A stretch of DNA of 64,000 nt from Siphonodentalium dalli (GCA_032622095.1 CP136069.1:162241043-162305042); one strand, 5' to 3'. Numbered from the stretch's first letter, positions 28,201 through 43,200 are shown. The notes: generated by a model from the sequence alone, not told the origin. Numbers and translations are program-made.

Positions 28201-31200
28201 TCCTGCCTCGTTATCATAAATGCGTGTTTATTGGCAACATAATTCAAAGAAATGGGATAAATTCTATAACTCACAAAAGGCCAGTATGGGTGCACAAAAT
28301 ACATTTTTGTAAAATTGGGTAACCAACACCAAAATCTAACACGACCACAAAATATATACCTGTGTTTAAGGCAATGATAGGCAAAAAACAGAGGAGAGGC
28401 GGTGATACTTTTATTAAATTATTTCTTTAGTTTTTTTTTCGCTGTGGGGGGGGGGACCTACCAGATGCTAAACAACTTGTGAAATCATCTCTACTTGATC
28501 AAGTGTGAATCAAAGGTATTTAATACTGATGTCATGACTAAAAAAAATTAAATTTTGTTATATGCCTTGATCGATAAGAATACATGCTATCATAATGAAT
28601 AACCCTTTCATGACAGGAGCTGCGCTGGAACGGTATGAATAACCCTGTGCCAGTGCAGTTTCATGGGGAGCCTCGCATATATCATATAATTTATTGGCTC
28701 AAGTTATGTACATGTATAAAAGAATGCACTCGCACAGGGTTTTCACAAAATTTCAAGAAACTCCAGTCATGAAAGGGTTAAGTGGGAAGTAAAGAACTAG
28801 AAACCATGATTGTGTTTAATGTATTTGACTTTAGGCTGGTATGACTGCTAATGGCTCTTTCCATGTCTGTTTTGAACTTTTCTGTGCATTTTAAAGATGC
28901 ATAATCTGATTAAGCGCCCCCTCGTTTACTATTTATTTGTATTTGGGGTAAAAACTATTTGATTCGAGTCAAGGAACCCACCCACCTATCATAGCTCAGA
29001 GTTATTAGATATTAATTTTTGAAAACTATTTTAATTTTTACCATCGAGACTTATCAGTGGCCCAGTAAACAGTCGATGAGCGACAGAATTGGACCAAATG
29101 GCAGATGAAGATGGATAACTCTAAAATCAAGAGGCTATGTGTTGATAATAAGGCCAAATTTAGGTTTCACTAGGGAAAAGAAAATCGGGGAAAGCTAAGT
29201 TTTTCATGGACAACATGGCGAAAGTCCCCTAAAATCCAAATTGAGCTTTTTTGAAATATCTTGATTTTTCTGAGTGGTTCAAATTCCATCAGGCCGAATG
29301 CGAATGCAGTCATATATAGATCAAATAGTTCAAAATTCTTACAACCTTGAGATATACACAAACAATGCTTAGTCGTGAAACATATTAGTAGAATGTATGT
29401 CCCAAAATGGCCAAAATAGAATGGAAATAAAATTTTGTCAAAAATCGAATAGCTAGTCCCATAAGAGTGACAACATGCTCAAAATGTGTGAGGAACAATG
29501 GATGTGAAGTATAAGAGAAACATTATATCGGGGATTTACGAAATTCTCTCTAATATATATAGTGATATAGTGATTTTCCGATAATCGGAATCGGCGATTA
29601 GCACTCGGCGATGTCAAGGTTATAATAATTGTGAGTTCATTAGAACGAACGTAGCCATTAACTTCAGTGTTATGAATAGCCAAACATACAAACAATATAA
29701 AAATAGGAATGCATGATGGACCGCCGGCGGTTCCTAAAAAGAAGGAATTCTAATGTTACAGAAACTAAGTTTCAGCAAACTTCCAGAGTGTGGATAACAA
29801 TCACAAAATTACAAAATTTTTATACAACCTGATCTTGCCAATTGCAAATAGCATATCTTGGAAAGTTGTGCACAAATATGTTTATATCCTACTATAAATT
29901 ACTTTATTAAACATATATATACTTACCGGTTTATTATACATATGTGCCTATATCAGACAAAAAAGATCGCGTGATAACTTTAAATTAACACTTGGGCATC
30001 GTGTGTAACAGGTAGCTTGCCTGCTGCAAATAAGAGGGACTCTTAAATTGTATACATGAATGGTATATCACGCTGCAAGGAGGAGAATATGAACCCGCGG
30101 GTTTGGGCATCTGCAGTTCGGAAATTGTCATGGCCGGTTTGCCTATTTCATGACATCGCGCCAACGTTCATAAATTTGTGAATTGTGATCACTGATTACT
30201 ACTCACAATTCTATTCACTCATGGAAATGTTACGAAAATCAATTGACACGAAAAAATATTGTAGTCATGCTCTTACTCTTTTCAAATCAGTGCGACGACA
30301 TGCGTGTAAATCATCAAAGAGATTTGTGAATATTACTTAATTACGTAGGTAATTTTGTTGCCTAATTTAGGTATTGTCATGAATGTAGTAGATCCGTGGA
30401 CCGTGGTCATATATACATGTATATTGTTCAGCTAAAAACTTGAATTACAATAATTTACTGGGAATATCTGCTTTGATCTTATTATTTAATAGCAATACCG
30501 ATTACTGTACCGATACAGAGGTAAATCAACGAAAATTTACTGATACCGAGATTGAAATTTCAATACCGCCCAACTCTACCCCCCACCCAGAAATTTCAGG
30601 ACTCAGAACAAATTAAATAATTGTAATAGTAATAGTGAGTTTCATTCTGCAGTCACCACACGATAAGTGATAGCCTGTACTAGTAACATCTAAGTATACT
30701 CATGTTGTCAGAATCTCTATGATGCACAATCAAAGGTTGTTTAACCTTTGGTTGTCGATTAAACTGTGTAAAAAAAACACGGTATTCAATAATACCTGAC
30801 AATTTCCTACATCCAAAATAAATAAAGGAGATTAACCCTTTACCCAACAGAACGGCCCTGTGCCAATGCATTCTCTTATATATGCGAGTCGACCTATGGT
30901 AACTGTAACTACCACAATGTGGTCAAGGAGCCGGTTCCAATGATATCCATATTTGTATGGTTCTATTGAGACAGACCGAAGATATTTTAGGCTGTTGAAG
31001 CTTTATTTGGCCGGTTTTGGCCGTTTTGTTGGGTAAAGGGTTAATCGACGACGGAAATGGTAATCAAGTATCGGCTTTATCAACGGTTCGTCAATTATAC
31101 GATTAATCGTGGCACCTCTAAGCTTGCGTTCATGTTTTGAGAAGCCCGAGAAAACCGATATCGAATACAACAGTTTGCCTTCAAAATCGTCATTGTTTTG

Positions 31201-34200
31201 GCTCAGTCTTTTATTTCATATCCATTTCTGCAAAATTAATTTGAAGTTTCCCTTTGAATTGGTGTCTTCGGTTCGAGAATTGTGAATCAAACAATATTGA
31301 GTGCATTTTGTTTCGGCTGAAATATTGTTACAGCATTCAATTATTTCCATGATTGTGAAATATCTATATAACTGTTGTGAAAACATTATATAACTCAGAA
31401 AGTTCAACTCGGATTTTAGGGAACTTTACGTGACACATCTGTGATGTTATGGCTAAATATAAAAAAAATCAAATCCCCCCCCCGATTTATTTCCTTACTT
31501 TTCCACTTTCATGTCTTATGTGCCTGGACTATAAAGTGAGACTCTATGCCAATTTCAATAAATTACAGATAACAACACAGATCTACTTTCGACAAGAAAT
31601 AGAAAAATAATGAATTTGTGTCGAAGATGTTTACTGTAAATGTTCAGGTTAAAGACATATTATGGATTTGTTCGAGTTTATGAAAAGTTAGTATTCAGGT
31701 GTTATGCCAACCTGGAGAATGTAGTATTCTACTAACAGCGCTGAAAATTTCAAAGAAATCGACCATACCACTCAATAGAAAACATCAAAACTAAGCTCAA
31801 TTGTAAATATTTACATCTGGATTCGAGATGCAACAATCGGCGACAAACAAACAAAAATGATTTTGCCATCCAAAGTCAGTGCATTTAATTAATATATCAG
31901 AATGATGGTAGGTGTTGACAATTTGGATTAATATTCGTAAAAAGAACAACTTTGAATAAGAATGTTCTCCATTTCTATTGGATCACCCTACTGGAGTGTT
32001 TCACATCTCTTTAACAGGTTATCATAAAATTAATTTTTATAATTTAACTTATATTTACCATAGTTTATGAATCACTCCATAAAATACACATGTAAGTTTA
32101 GAATTGCCCTGTAACGATGTAATCATGCAAATTAATTGGACAGTCAATTTAACAACATTTTGCACAGACCGAATACAAATTTAAGACACCCACTGAAAGT
32201 GACTACAATAAAATTTACAAATTTCTGGGACAAGTACTTCTGTATGCATATAATGTAGCATTTTATTTATTATATGCGATACATTTTCCTGAAAATTGTA
32301 CAATAATATTCTCGATGAAAAGTTAGTGTTCAAATTTTATTGCATCAAGTAAATCAAATCTCGGCATGACACCAAAGGCAAAGGAAGCCACATCAGAAGT
32401 GGAGAGTACCGTCTGATGAGAGAACAGGCTGACAGATGGCAGGGCTCAATTTAACAAGATTCGCATCACAATTTGTGATGCAATTTCCAATTTTTGCAAC
32501 CAATTTACAATGAAAAAACATGCATTAGTAGGGAATACTATACATACACAGAACGACACGATACACGGAAGGATAGCTAGCGCCTCGAGTTCTATCCTTC
32601 TGTGACACTGTATCAAGAAACCCATTTACACATCGTGTCATTCTGTGTTTATTACATGCTTTGCGTCCTAGAATCCGTGCAGTAAACATACAGACTTAGA
32701 AAGGTTTATTTAGGCACATAGAGGGCATGTTTTGTCATGTGTGATGATGCTTTTATTTTATAGTTCCGGTTCCATGTTTGAGGCGAATGTCATGTACGTT
32801 ATTTTACGTCAATGAGATGCATATGGAACGTATGTTCAATAATGCATATGGAACATACATTCCATACGTATCTGTAAATATGGAACAGCAATAACACTGT
32901 ACTTCTGGGAACAAGCTTGTAATAAATAATCTACCCAGTAATGCAAAATTGTATCCAAATTAAAACGATTACATTGACCCATTGGTCTACATTGCACTGC
33001 ATACACTGTTAACTAGTGGTTACTTATAGGCATGACATCGGGGCATAGTACTGATTACATACACACCATACCTGTCCCGCGCTTTGGCGATTCGATTCGT
33101 CGATGAAAGTAAATAAATATCAAGGTTAGACGATAAATCACCTACCACATATGTCTGGCCAATAAAGCTGCTCTCTGGCATGCATGGCCCTCTATCTAGC
33201 TAAAGTGTTGTTATTCTGCACAGGCTGTGGTTGTTTCACCAAATAAAACAAGCAGTCATCGACAGTGGTGGCCCCAGCCTAGATGGGCAAGGTTGAGGAA
33301 GAGCATTTTCAAAATATGCTGAAAAATAATTGAAATCAGTTAATATTTGTTTGAGATATCCTAAGATCCATTTCAAGTTGCTTCTCCCAAAACAAAATGA
33401 AAATCAAATGGCAATAACTCCAGTGAAAAGTGTGTGGCTGGGATGGTTCACGGTCTTGTTTCTTGGTGCTGCTTGTCGAAAAATGATGATCAAAGGAACA
33501 TAACTCTTGTGAAAATGTCTGGCCAGGCCTAGATTGCAAACTCCAGATCTGGTCTTGCTCGTAAACTAAAATACCGAAAATCTTTCAAATTCTTTGATAA
33601 CTGTTCAACATAAACCCCACACAATTTTTCCCTGGATGCTATACACCAAAAAATGACTCAAAGGGCCATAACTATGGCAAAAATGTCTGGCCAGACCTAG
33701 TTTGTAAGCTCATTTAAGATATTCCTCTTGTGACAAATATCAAAAATCTGTAAATAATTTTTCAAAATAACACCCGGACAACTTTTCAAAGGTGCTCAAT
33801 GCCAAAAAATGTAAATTAAAAGGTCGTAACCAGTGAAAATGTCAATCCAAGACTAGTTTGCAAACTCATTTCAAATATTCACCTTGTGAACTCAAATACC
33901 GGTAATAAAAAAATAAAATCTGGATAATTGTTCAATCAAACTCATGGACATCATTTTGGGACGAACTGAACACAATTATATAAATATTTGACTCCAACTT
34001 AATGATGACCTGTATGTTTTTATTTAAAAGGTGAACCAAATATCAAAAGATTCTTTTGAAGATTGCTCCATTTAGCATTTATACAACATGAATATTATGA
34101 TTTCTAAGCCAAATGAAAGTGTCAATGACACTGACACTATTGCTAAATTTGGATTTGGTATAATATCATGTGTTTAATACAGTCAATGGATGTTATTAAT

Positions 34201-37200
34201 ATAAACAAGAATGCTTTATTTAATTGGAATTAATTTTAGCTATTAAGAATGTCTTTTCCGATATATCGGTTGCAGAATTGAATATACCTTAGGTTAACAG
34301 TTAACAGCTGCAAGCCATATCTGGCACATTAGGAGCAAACTCCAATTCTTCATTCCTTAAGCCGAAGTCAGCCTAAAAAGGAAATAAATGTTCATGTTGA
34401 TGTATATACATGTAGTTTACTACCAAATTATTGTTTTCTTCTTTATATATACAACTAGCAGGTGGATCGACCCGACTTCGTCCGGGCTGTTTCCCCTCTG
34501 CTTTTTGGCGAATTGCGTGATTTGACATTGAATTGTCCATTTTGAAGGTCAAGGTCAGGTGGGGTCACGATTTGACCCGCCCAAAACACTGCCCGGACAA
34601 AAGAACCCGACAAAAGTACCCGTCAAAATCAATCCGGTTTTACCCGATTTGACCTTGAATTGATGATTTTGAAGGTCAAGGTCAGGTCGGGGTCACGATT
34701 TGACCCATCCAAAACTCAGTGGACAAACGTAACCCCATGTATCAAATAACGTAGGCCATACCCCACGAGGTCAACCTAGAAACGTTATCCCCCCCCCAAC
34801 CAAATCAGATCACATATATTTGTTCACAGCTCTATCTCCACTTATAGAAATTGAAAAGTCACTATTTAAGGATCGACTAGTCTAATCTAACGCACCAATT
34901 TATACATGCCTGGAATATTATCATATTATGACAAATAAAGAGCGTTTATTGTAAAATCAGCCAACAATTGCTCGTATTTGCCCATTTAAGTCGTCTGAAG
35001 TCAACAGCATCTATAACTCTTGACACGCTGTGAGCTAATTTTACCCACATGTTTCAATTCTCACCGATCAGATTGCAACAATTTTGGTTATAAAATTAAT
35101 TATTTTATTTTACCAATACTTAGTGCCCTTTTCTCTTGACACGCCATGGGCCAATTTCACCAACATGTTTCAATTTTCACTGATCAGATTTCAACAATTT
35201 TTGTTATATAATTAATGATTTTATTTTATTAATAATTAGTGCCCTTTTAAGACCTCTGATGTCAACTGGACATGTATAATAGGATTTTCCTGGTCAAAGT
35301 ACCTCCCCATATTGCAACCCAACCCACGACCTTTTGGGCAAGGACTGAAAACATTATTCCCGGTGATGGAGGTCATCATACTCTCCATATGTGGAGCTAA
35401 TAAAGAAAATATATAATATTTAATATGGTCATCCCCCCCATAAGATAAGATAAGATTTTAATGCAAAATACACCCAATGGGCAGTTGCACATATAATAAA
35501 TACATATATCAACATATGGAATAATTTAACATGAGTAATCACATACGATATGCATATACGCTCGTGAATTTACTGTCATAAAATCTCAGGTATACTCAGG
35601 GTATACTTGCTTTTATTAGACATTATGTATATTGTCTCGAATGGTGAAGAAAGACCGGATCATGTCGCATATAACGTTAACGGTTGCAATTTGTTCATTC
35701 TGCATAATAAATCTGAACTTCTCATAATTTGTCATTTCTAAGAAATGAGGGCACGTTGCAATTATGTCCTTTTCATAAGCTTCGCGAATACTTTCATAGG
35801 CCCGACATGAAATGATATTCTGACTCAATTTGTTTTGAATTACACGCAGAACACAATCTTTCTCTCACTGGTTTTGGGGGCTGTTTGTGTCTCCCTTTTT
35901 CGATTTCCAGTCGATGATTACTGATTCTCAATCTTGTGAATAGAATTCTCGCTTTGGCAGATCGCGCATTGACAATGTATGGTTCAATTTCATACTTTGA
36001 CTTGAATAATCTATACGTTCGTATTTTATTTCCACTGATCGTTTTCTTTTCGGCATGATTTACATTATAGAATCGCATCAAATTTTCAGATTTCAGTTTA
36101 TCCACCAAGGCGCGCTCTTGTATCCCTTGGAATTTCCGGCGGTCTGAAATATCGACGCCGTATTTTCCATATGAAATATATTGACTCGTCTTCAGCTTCA
36201 GTAGAGCAGACGGATACAGCACCATGGATGGAAGCGTGAACCGAATACGTGGTCGCATGATTTTAAGATATTTAGAATTAAATTTTATTTTTAATTCACA
36301 CACGATTATATATAATCTACCCCATAACGAAATATCGTGTGATTGGTCGGTAAGCAAATTAAGTACACGGGTTTCCAGTATCACAAATACTCTCTTCGTC
36401 ATATTGATCGTTATTGTCTAGCACCAAGAAGATTTTGGGATTACGACCATTTTCGATTGCAATAAAAACACGGAAACCTCATCGCAAATCTCCACTGTTG
36501 TCACGAGATTACCTGTTCGTCTTCCCCAAGTGTTATGAAAACACAGTTTCGTTTTAAATCCGCCAATATGTCTTCTGATTATTGTGAACGGGTTAATGTA
36601 TACAATATAACAATTGTGATACCGTTTTACTGCTAATTGATATCAACACATTCAAACATCTGCCGCGGCTCTCTTCAGACAAGCAGTTGCTGTCGATTTC
36701 AACACAATTACACCCGCTCCTGTCAAAATATAAAAAATATACATGTAGGTGTAACGTTATTAATTTTTATTGAAAACATTCAAGAAAATTGCGATATTTA
36801 CGATCATGTAGGGCCGAATATTTATGGTGATATGGTATTTTGTGTTGACGCGTCAGCGAGTCAATATCTGGAAGTCACTATCAGGTGGTATTGCACTACC
36901 ATGCATCATCAAAATATGCTGTCCGAAATCAAAAGAAGACACCGAGCTCTCCGTGCCCTCTTAGCCAATATCGGATTTTTATGGGGTTAATAATACCGGC
37001 CGGAGTCGAGTGAGCGAGTAATATTTTCTAGGTTGACCTCGTGGAGAATGTCGCTACGTTATAACGTCGAGATATAGTGTCCACGGGCCCAGGGGGCCGC
37101 CCGGGTGGTCCCAATGTTCTTTTTGTTTATATACCATTTTATCGGATTTTGAGGGGTTAATAACACCGACCGGAGTCGAGCGAGCGAGTACCATTTTCTA

Positions 37201-40200
37201 TGTTGACCACGTGGGGTATGTCGCTACGTTATAACGTCGAGATATAGTGTCCACGGGCCCATGGGGCCTCCCGGTCGGTCCCAATGTTCTTTTTGTTTTA
37301 TATATACCATTTTATAGGATTTTGAGGGGTTAATAACACCGTCCGAAGTCGAGCGAGCGAGTAACATTTTCTAGGTTAACCTCGTGGGGTATGTCGCTAT
37401 GTTATAACGTCGAGATATAGTGTCCTCGGGCCCGTGGGGCCGCCCGGGCGGTCCCAGTGTTCATTTTGTTTATATACCATTTTATCGGATGTTGAGGGGT
37501 TAATAACATCGGCCGGAGTCGAGCGAGTAACATTTTCTAGGTTGACCTTGTGGGGTATGTCGCTACGTTATAACGTCGAGATATAGTGTCCACAGCCCAG
37601 GGGGCCGCCCGGCGGTCCCAATGTTCTTTTTGATTATATACCATTTTATCGGATTTTGAGGGGTTAATAACACCGGCCGAAGTCGAGCGAGCGAGTAACA
37701 TTTTCTAGGTTGACCTCGTGGGGTATGTCGCTATTGTTCGAGATATAGTGTCCCGGGCAGTCCCAAGGTTTTTTTTGTTTATAGACTATTTTACCAGTTT
37801 TACTGGAATTTGAGGGGTTAATAACATCGGCCGTGGACGCCTCAACGAGTTAATATATGGAATTAACACTTATGTGTATTGCACTACCGAGAATCACCAA
37901 AATAATCTGTCTGAAAACACTCGAAGACACCAGTAATCACTCTTTTAGCCAATATCAGCATTTGTGGGGTTAATATGACCGGCCGGAGACGAGCGAGCGA
38001 GTAAATTTTCCTATGTTGCCCCCAGGTGGCATGTGGCTACGTTATAACGTCGAGATATTGTGTCCACAGGCTTGTGTGGCCACCCGGGCGGTCCCGGACG
38101 GTAATTAGTCACACCCGTCCAACCAAACTTCTGCCAATAAGGTGCACAACTTCGGGGAAAAAAGTCGGACGGTGGTATATTATTGCAATAGACCTATATA
38201 CCAAATATCAATTGAATCTGTTAATATTTCATTGAGTTATCGCACTAACAGTGATAAAATTGTTATTAAAATAGACTTGTAAACTAAGACTCATAACTCA
38301 CGAAAAAAAATTCGGACAAACCAGGTTTTTGAACTCGTCCGAGATATTGTTGCAAGAGACTCATATACCAAATATTGTTTAAATCGGTTAATATTTCATT
38401 GAGTTATCGCGCTAATGGTGATAACATTGCTAAAAATAGACAAACTAAGACCCATAACTCCGCGAATAAAAATTTGGACAAACCTGGTTTTCGAACTCGT
38501 CCGAGATATTGTTGCAGGAGACTCATATACCAAATATGGTTGAAATCGGTTAATATTTCATCGAGTTATCGCGCTATCGGTGATAAAATTGCTAAAAATA
38601 GACAAACTAAGGCCCATAACTCCGCGAAAATAATTCGGACAAACCTGGTTTTCGAACTCGTCCGAGATATTGTTGCAAGAGTCTCATATACCAAATATTG
38701 TTGAAATCGGTTAATATTTGCGTGAGTTATCGCGCTATCGGTGAAAAACTTAACTAAAAACCATCTAAGATGGATAACTCTTGTAAAAAAGTTCGGACGT
38801 GACCCATTTTTACAGGCAGTAAATAGTCATTGGGAGCAACTGCCATACCAAAAATATTTTGAATCCGTTCACAAATGTCAAAGTTATAAGGCATTCTTTA
38901 GGTCCGCCTGCCGCCGCCGGCCAGCCAACCGTCCCTCGTCAAACCATAAGTCGAGTTTTTGAAAAACTTCAAAAACTCGACTAAAAATAACACAGGAAAA
39001 ATAGTTCTTCATTATTACTTGACTGAAGGACCCAACCCGAAATTTGATGATGTAAGTGATTTTGTGAGCGATTTTGCTTTGCTTACAATAATTTATGCAA
39101 TTTCTCCTCAAGTTATATTTTCGACTTTACATTAAGGTTCCCGTCAAAACTTCAAAAAGTTCCAAGATTATGGACAGGTGCATGGAATATATGAATTTTA
39201 TAGGCGTTAGCCAGAGTATAGATTTGTGGCATGATCTATAAAGTTAGTTTTACACGACGAACAAGTACATAATAGTCTTTTATAATATTATGTGTGTAAT
39301 TAACCGAAAGTTTAGTTTATATGGGATGTCTGTCTGGAACAAACTGATGGCGCCAGTATTAAAGTGATATGAAACATTTTGTTGGGTGATCAAAAGAAAT
39401 GGAGAATAATCTTGCTCAAACTAGTTATTTTTATGAATATTAATCCAAATTTACAACACACCGACAGTCTTATATATTTATTAAATGCAATGCGTATATT
39501 AATGGCAAAATCATCTGCATTAGCTTATCGAAGATTGTTGCGTCCCGAATCGAGATGTAAATATTTACAATTGAGTGTAGATCAGACAGTGTTTTCTATG
39601 GGAGGCCAAATTCATATTTAATAGCTAATTACTCTTAAGCGTTATTACCTCACTAACAACTCCATTAGGCTTGAATATTAATGAGCTAGGCTAGCTGTCA
39701 CAAGCTGGGAATTCTGTCCATCTCAAAAATTAATTTAAGTACCGCTGTATCTCTCGACTGAGAATTAACTAAGGAAACCTTGGTCTAGTTATAACTTACA
39801 GACTGCATACACTCCTTGACAGGTTTATCCAGATAACAATTTAATTGTATATCAGCTGAATATAATAAAAAAACACGACAAAACTTAGCACAGAAGATCA
39901 ATATAACTTTTTCGGTTGCCGATTATCGCAATACGAAAATTTTAATATCTTGAGTATGATTGTGTTCTGTAGTTACAATAATGTATTTTTTTAACTTCCC
40001 GAGATCACAAATTGGATTCCTGCAGGCCACCTACATGTAGTTTGTTTCACGCATGTTTTCACTACACGGTGGAGGGCAGTTTGTAGTAAATTGAACGTGG
40101 TCACGAAAAAAATAACGCAGTGTATGGCGGTAACGAGCACCAATAGCACGGTGACCTGCGATGCAAGATGATAACAGTGGTATTATGGTGGTATCACCAC

Positions 40201-43200
40201 AGTAAGTACCGACCCGTAACCTAGTTAACAGCTCGCTTAATTACATCATAGCAAAGTAATGTACGTTATATTATATTATTTTCGTAAATTATTACTTTTA
40301 TGAAATAACGGTCAAGTCTATAGATTTACACCACAAAAACACAACCTTCGCAAAACGTATAAGAAATGCTAAACCCAGGGTAGGTGTGCTTGGGGTAGGG
40401 ATCTGCGAATCGAGGAATTTGCATCGAATCAAATCTCGATATCGAATCTTCTTCCCAATATCGACATCGAATCGAATCATCTAGTCATTGACATTGGTTA
40501 TTTATGTGTTTATTTTCTTGTATCATGAAAAAAACTGCAAAAGTCACTAGATAGTAGATACTGTGTAACAATGTTAATCTCCATAAACATCCGTACTAGT
40601 AGGGATCTTGTGTTTTTTATTTAGGATAATCATGACATAGGCAAGTCATTCTGCATTGAATTTCTATCTAGCTGTGTCCGGCGAACGTGACACCAAAAAG
40701 TGACAGTAAGACACATAAAGACAGTTCAATAAATGTATCACAAACCCCATGAAATGGAAGTCAAAGAGTGACAGTAAGACACATAAAGACAGTTCAATAA
40801 ACGTATCACAAACCCCATGAAATGGAAGTCACTTGTCTACATTAAAGATAATACAGATTTGAGTCATTTGACACACTTGGACATGGGTACACCGTTCGGC
40901 TATACTAGTATACATGTAATTGCAATGATGGTTATCTGTTAAACTTTTCAACCCACAATAGATCACACACCAACATCCCATATTCACAATATAGTTTGTC
41001 TTCATGGAGGGGGTCCTAGAAAGCACACATAAATTACAACCGAAATCAATTGAGTTAAATTCCGCATCTAGCGTTCAAGCACTGGGTAGACAATTTATAC
41101 AGTGTCGATACAGATTACAAATACATGCGGCGATTGATCACCGTCACGGGTTGCAACCGAAGCACATAATTTGCATAATGCACGTGTATTCTGAACATGT
41201 ATTTCTAGATGCAAAAAAACGACACTACACCAAAGTAACATCGATTCGAAAATATCCGAATCAGCAGACCGATTCGGGTGCCCGATATCGACATTGAATC
41301 GAATCTCGAATATTCGCAGAGCCCTATAGCTTATAGCGCGCGGATGGACATGTACTACAAAAGTCAGCCCAAAACAATCACGTTGTATTTAATACCAAAT
41401 ATTGCTTTTATGGACATTCTGCTACATTCAATTGACAGTGCAATATCAGGTCTTTCATATTTTGGAATGGAAGAAGAAAAACAAGTGACAATTAATGCCT
41501 TTTATGCGCATAATGATGCAGTAAGTCACAAATACAAAAAAAAATCGGAATCGGAAACCCGAAGATGTCTGGCCTTTCGATATGTACATGTAAAGATTGT
41601 TTGCTAAATTTTCTACAAGCAATAAGCAGGTACTCTGGCAAATGTGAGAATACAGGTACAATAGCTGAATTCAGCTAACCAAACTGTATTCAGTTATATA
41701 TTATACCCTCAAACCAACTGTTTTTCGATAAAAACTATAATCGCTAATTTGCGCATCGAAAATAGGCTACCATATTCTCCGCCACTCTCAACTGCAATGC
41801 CTTTTGTCGACACGGCGACGCTAATTTTGTGTGAAAATTTTCTACAGCGGTCGATGTTGGTCATAATGGTTTTAATAACACTCTTGTGCAATGAGGAATA
41901 CCTTGAAATGTACATTAAATACAATATTCATCACCGAAGATGGAACTATTCCCGGAAGTATGATCAATAGGTTGCTGCTAAAACGTTGTTTGGTTGGTGA
42001 GTTAAAATAGGTCAAAAGGGAACATCTCGAGCAAGAGATTAATGGGGCGAGTTCCATTCACTGCTTGAGCTGACTATCTGCAAAAAGGTGTGTAAATCAC
42101 ATTAAAAACGTAGCTCAATCGGGCGACAGTAGACAAAACGAGCTACGTACTAGACCGTTTTGGATGTGTGCCCGACCTGTACTGTACAGTGTACGTCATG
42201 ACAAAATAATATAACAATGTTACAATAACATGATTTTTGAGGGCGTTATGGTTTATTAATGGCCCGACTGGAATGATTAACAGCCCAAGTGCCTATTAGC
42301 GGCCCGAGACGAAGGGCTGTTAATCATTACAGAGGGCCCGAGACGAAGGGCTGTTAATCATTACAGAGGGCCGTTAATAAGCCATAATGCCCGATGAAAT
42401 CATGTTATTACTATTATTACCACAGTTTTGGACATTTGACCCATTTGAGGATTTAGTGGAATAATGAAGTAGATTAAGAGAGAAATATTTTCAAGAACAT
42501 TTAAGTTTGATATCATTTGACTTGTCAGCTGACACGGACTGACGGAGTCTCGAAAATAGGACAGGGGAAAACCCAGCATTGGAGACGCGTAACAACCAAT
42601 GAGAGGTTAATTGACAGCTAAAAGTATCAATGCATACTTACGCTTGATACAATAATTCAATCGTATGGCGTGAATTCCAATCATAAAACCACTTTTGTGT
42701 CGAGGAAATCGGATACATCTTCCCATTATTTTCTTGAAATAAACACGCCATAATAATCGGAAGTTGAAGGGACGTAACTCTCACGATAATAAACGAGATC
42801 TATAGTTTCCGGGCGGCGGGCCGATATTGAACTAGGCTTCTCAATATCGGCCCGCAGCCCGCTGTTTTGGTAACAATACGCTATTTGGAACGCCCCGAAA
42901 AACATTATCAATGGCCTAGACTAGAGAACGCCCTATAAAGTGGTAATAATATTAATCAGTTATATATAGATCTAAATCACCTGAACAAGAAAATGTCAAG
43001 CCAAAATTAGCTGCCTGCTAACAGTGCTATAAAGTGTTATTGATACATGTTCCAATACATTATCGATATATATATAGTCTATTCTTCTTCTTATCGTGTA
43101 TATAGTAAAAATTTGCGGTTTTTTTTTTGTTGTGGTGAAAAGTGAAGTATTGCGTTTCCACGGCGACAGATGCAAAACGAGGAAAAAACGAAACGATTTG

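Noticed and set aside
38375-38704. 109-codon frame with internal repeats
   Set aside because: Produced by the 162-bp satellite; no known domain.
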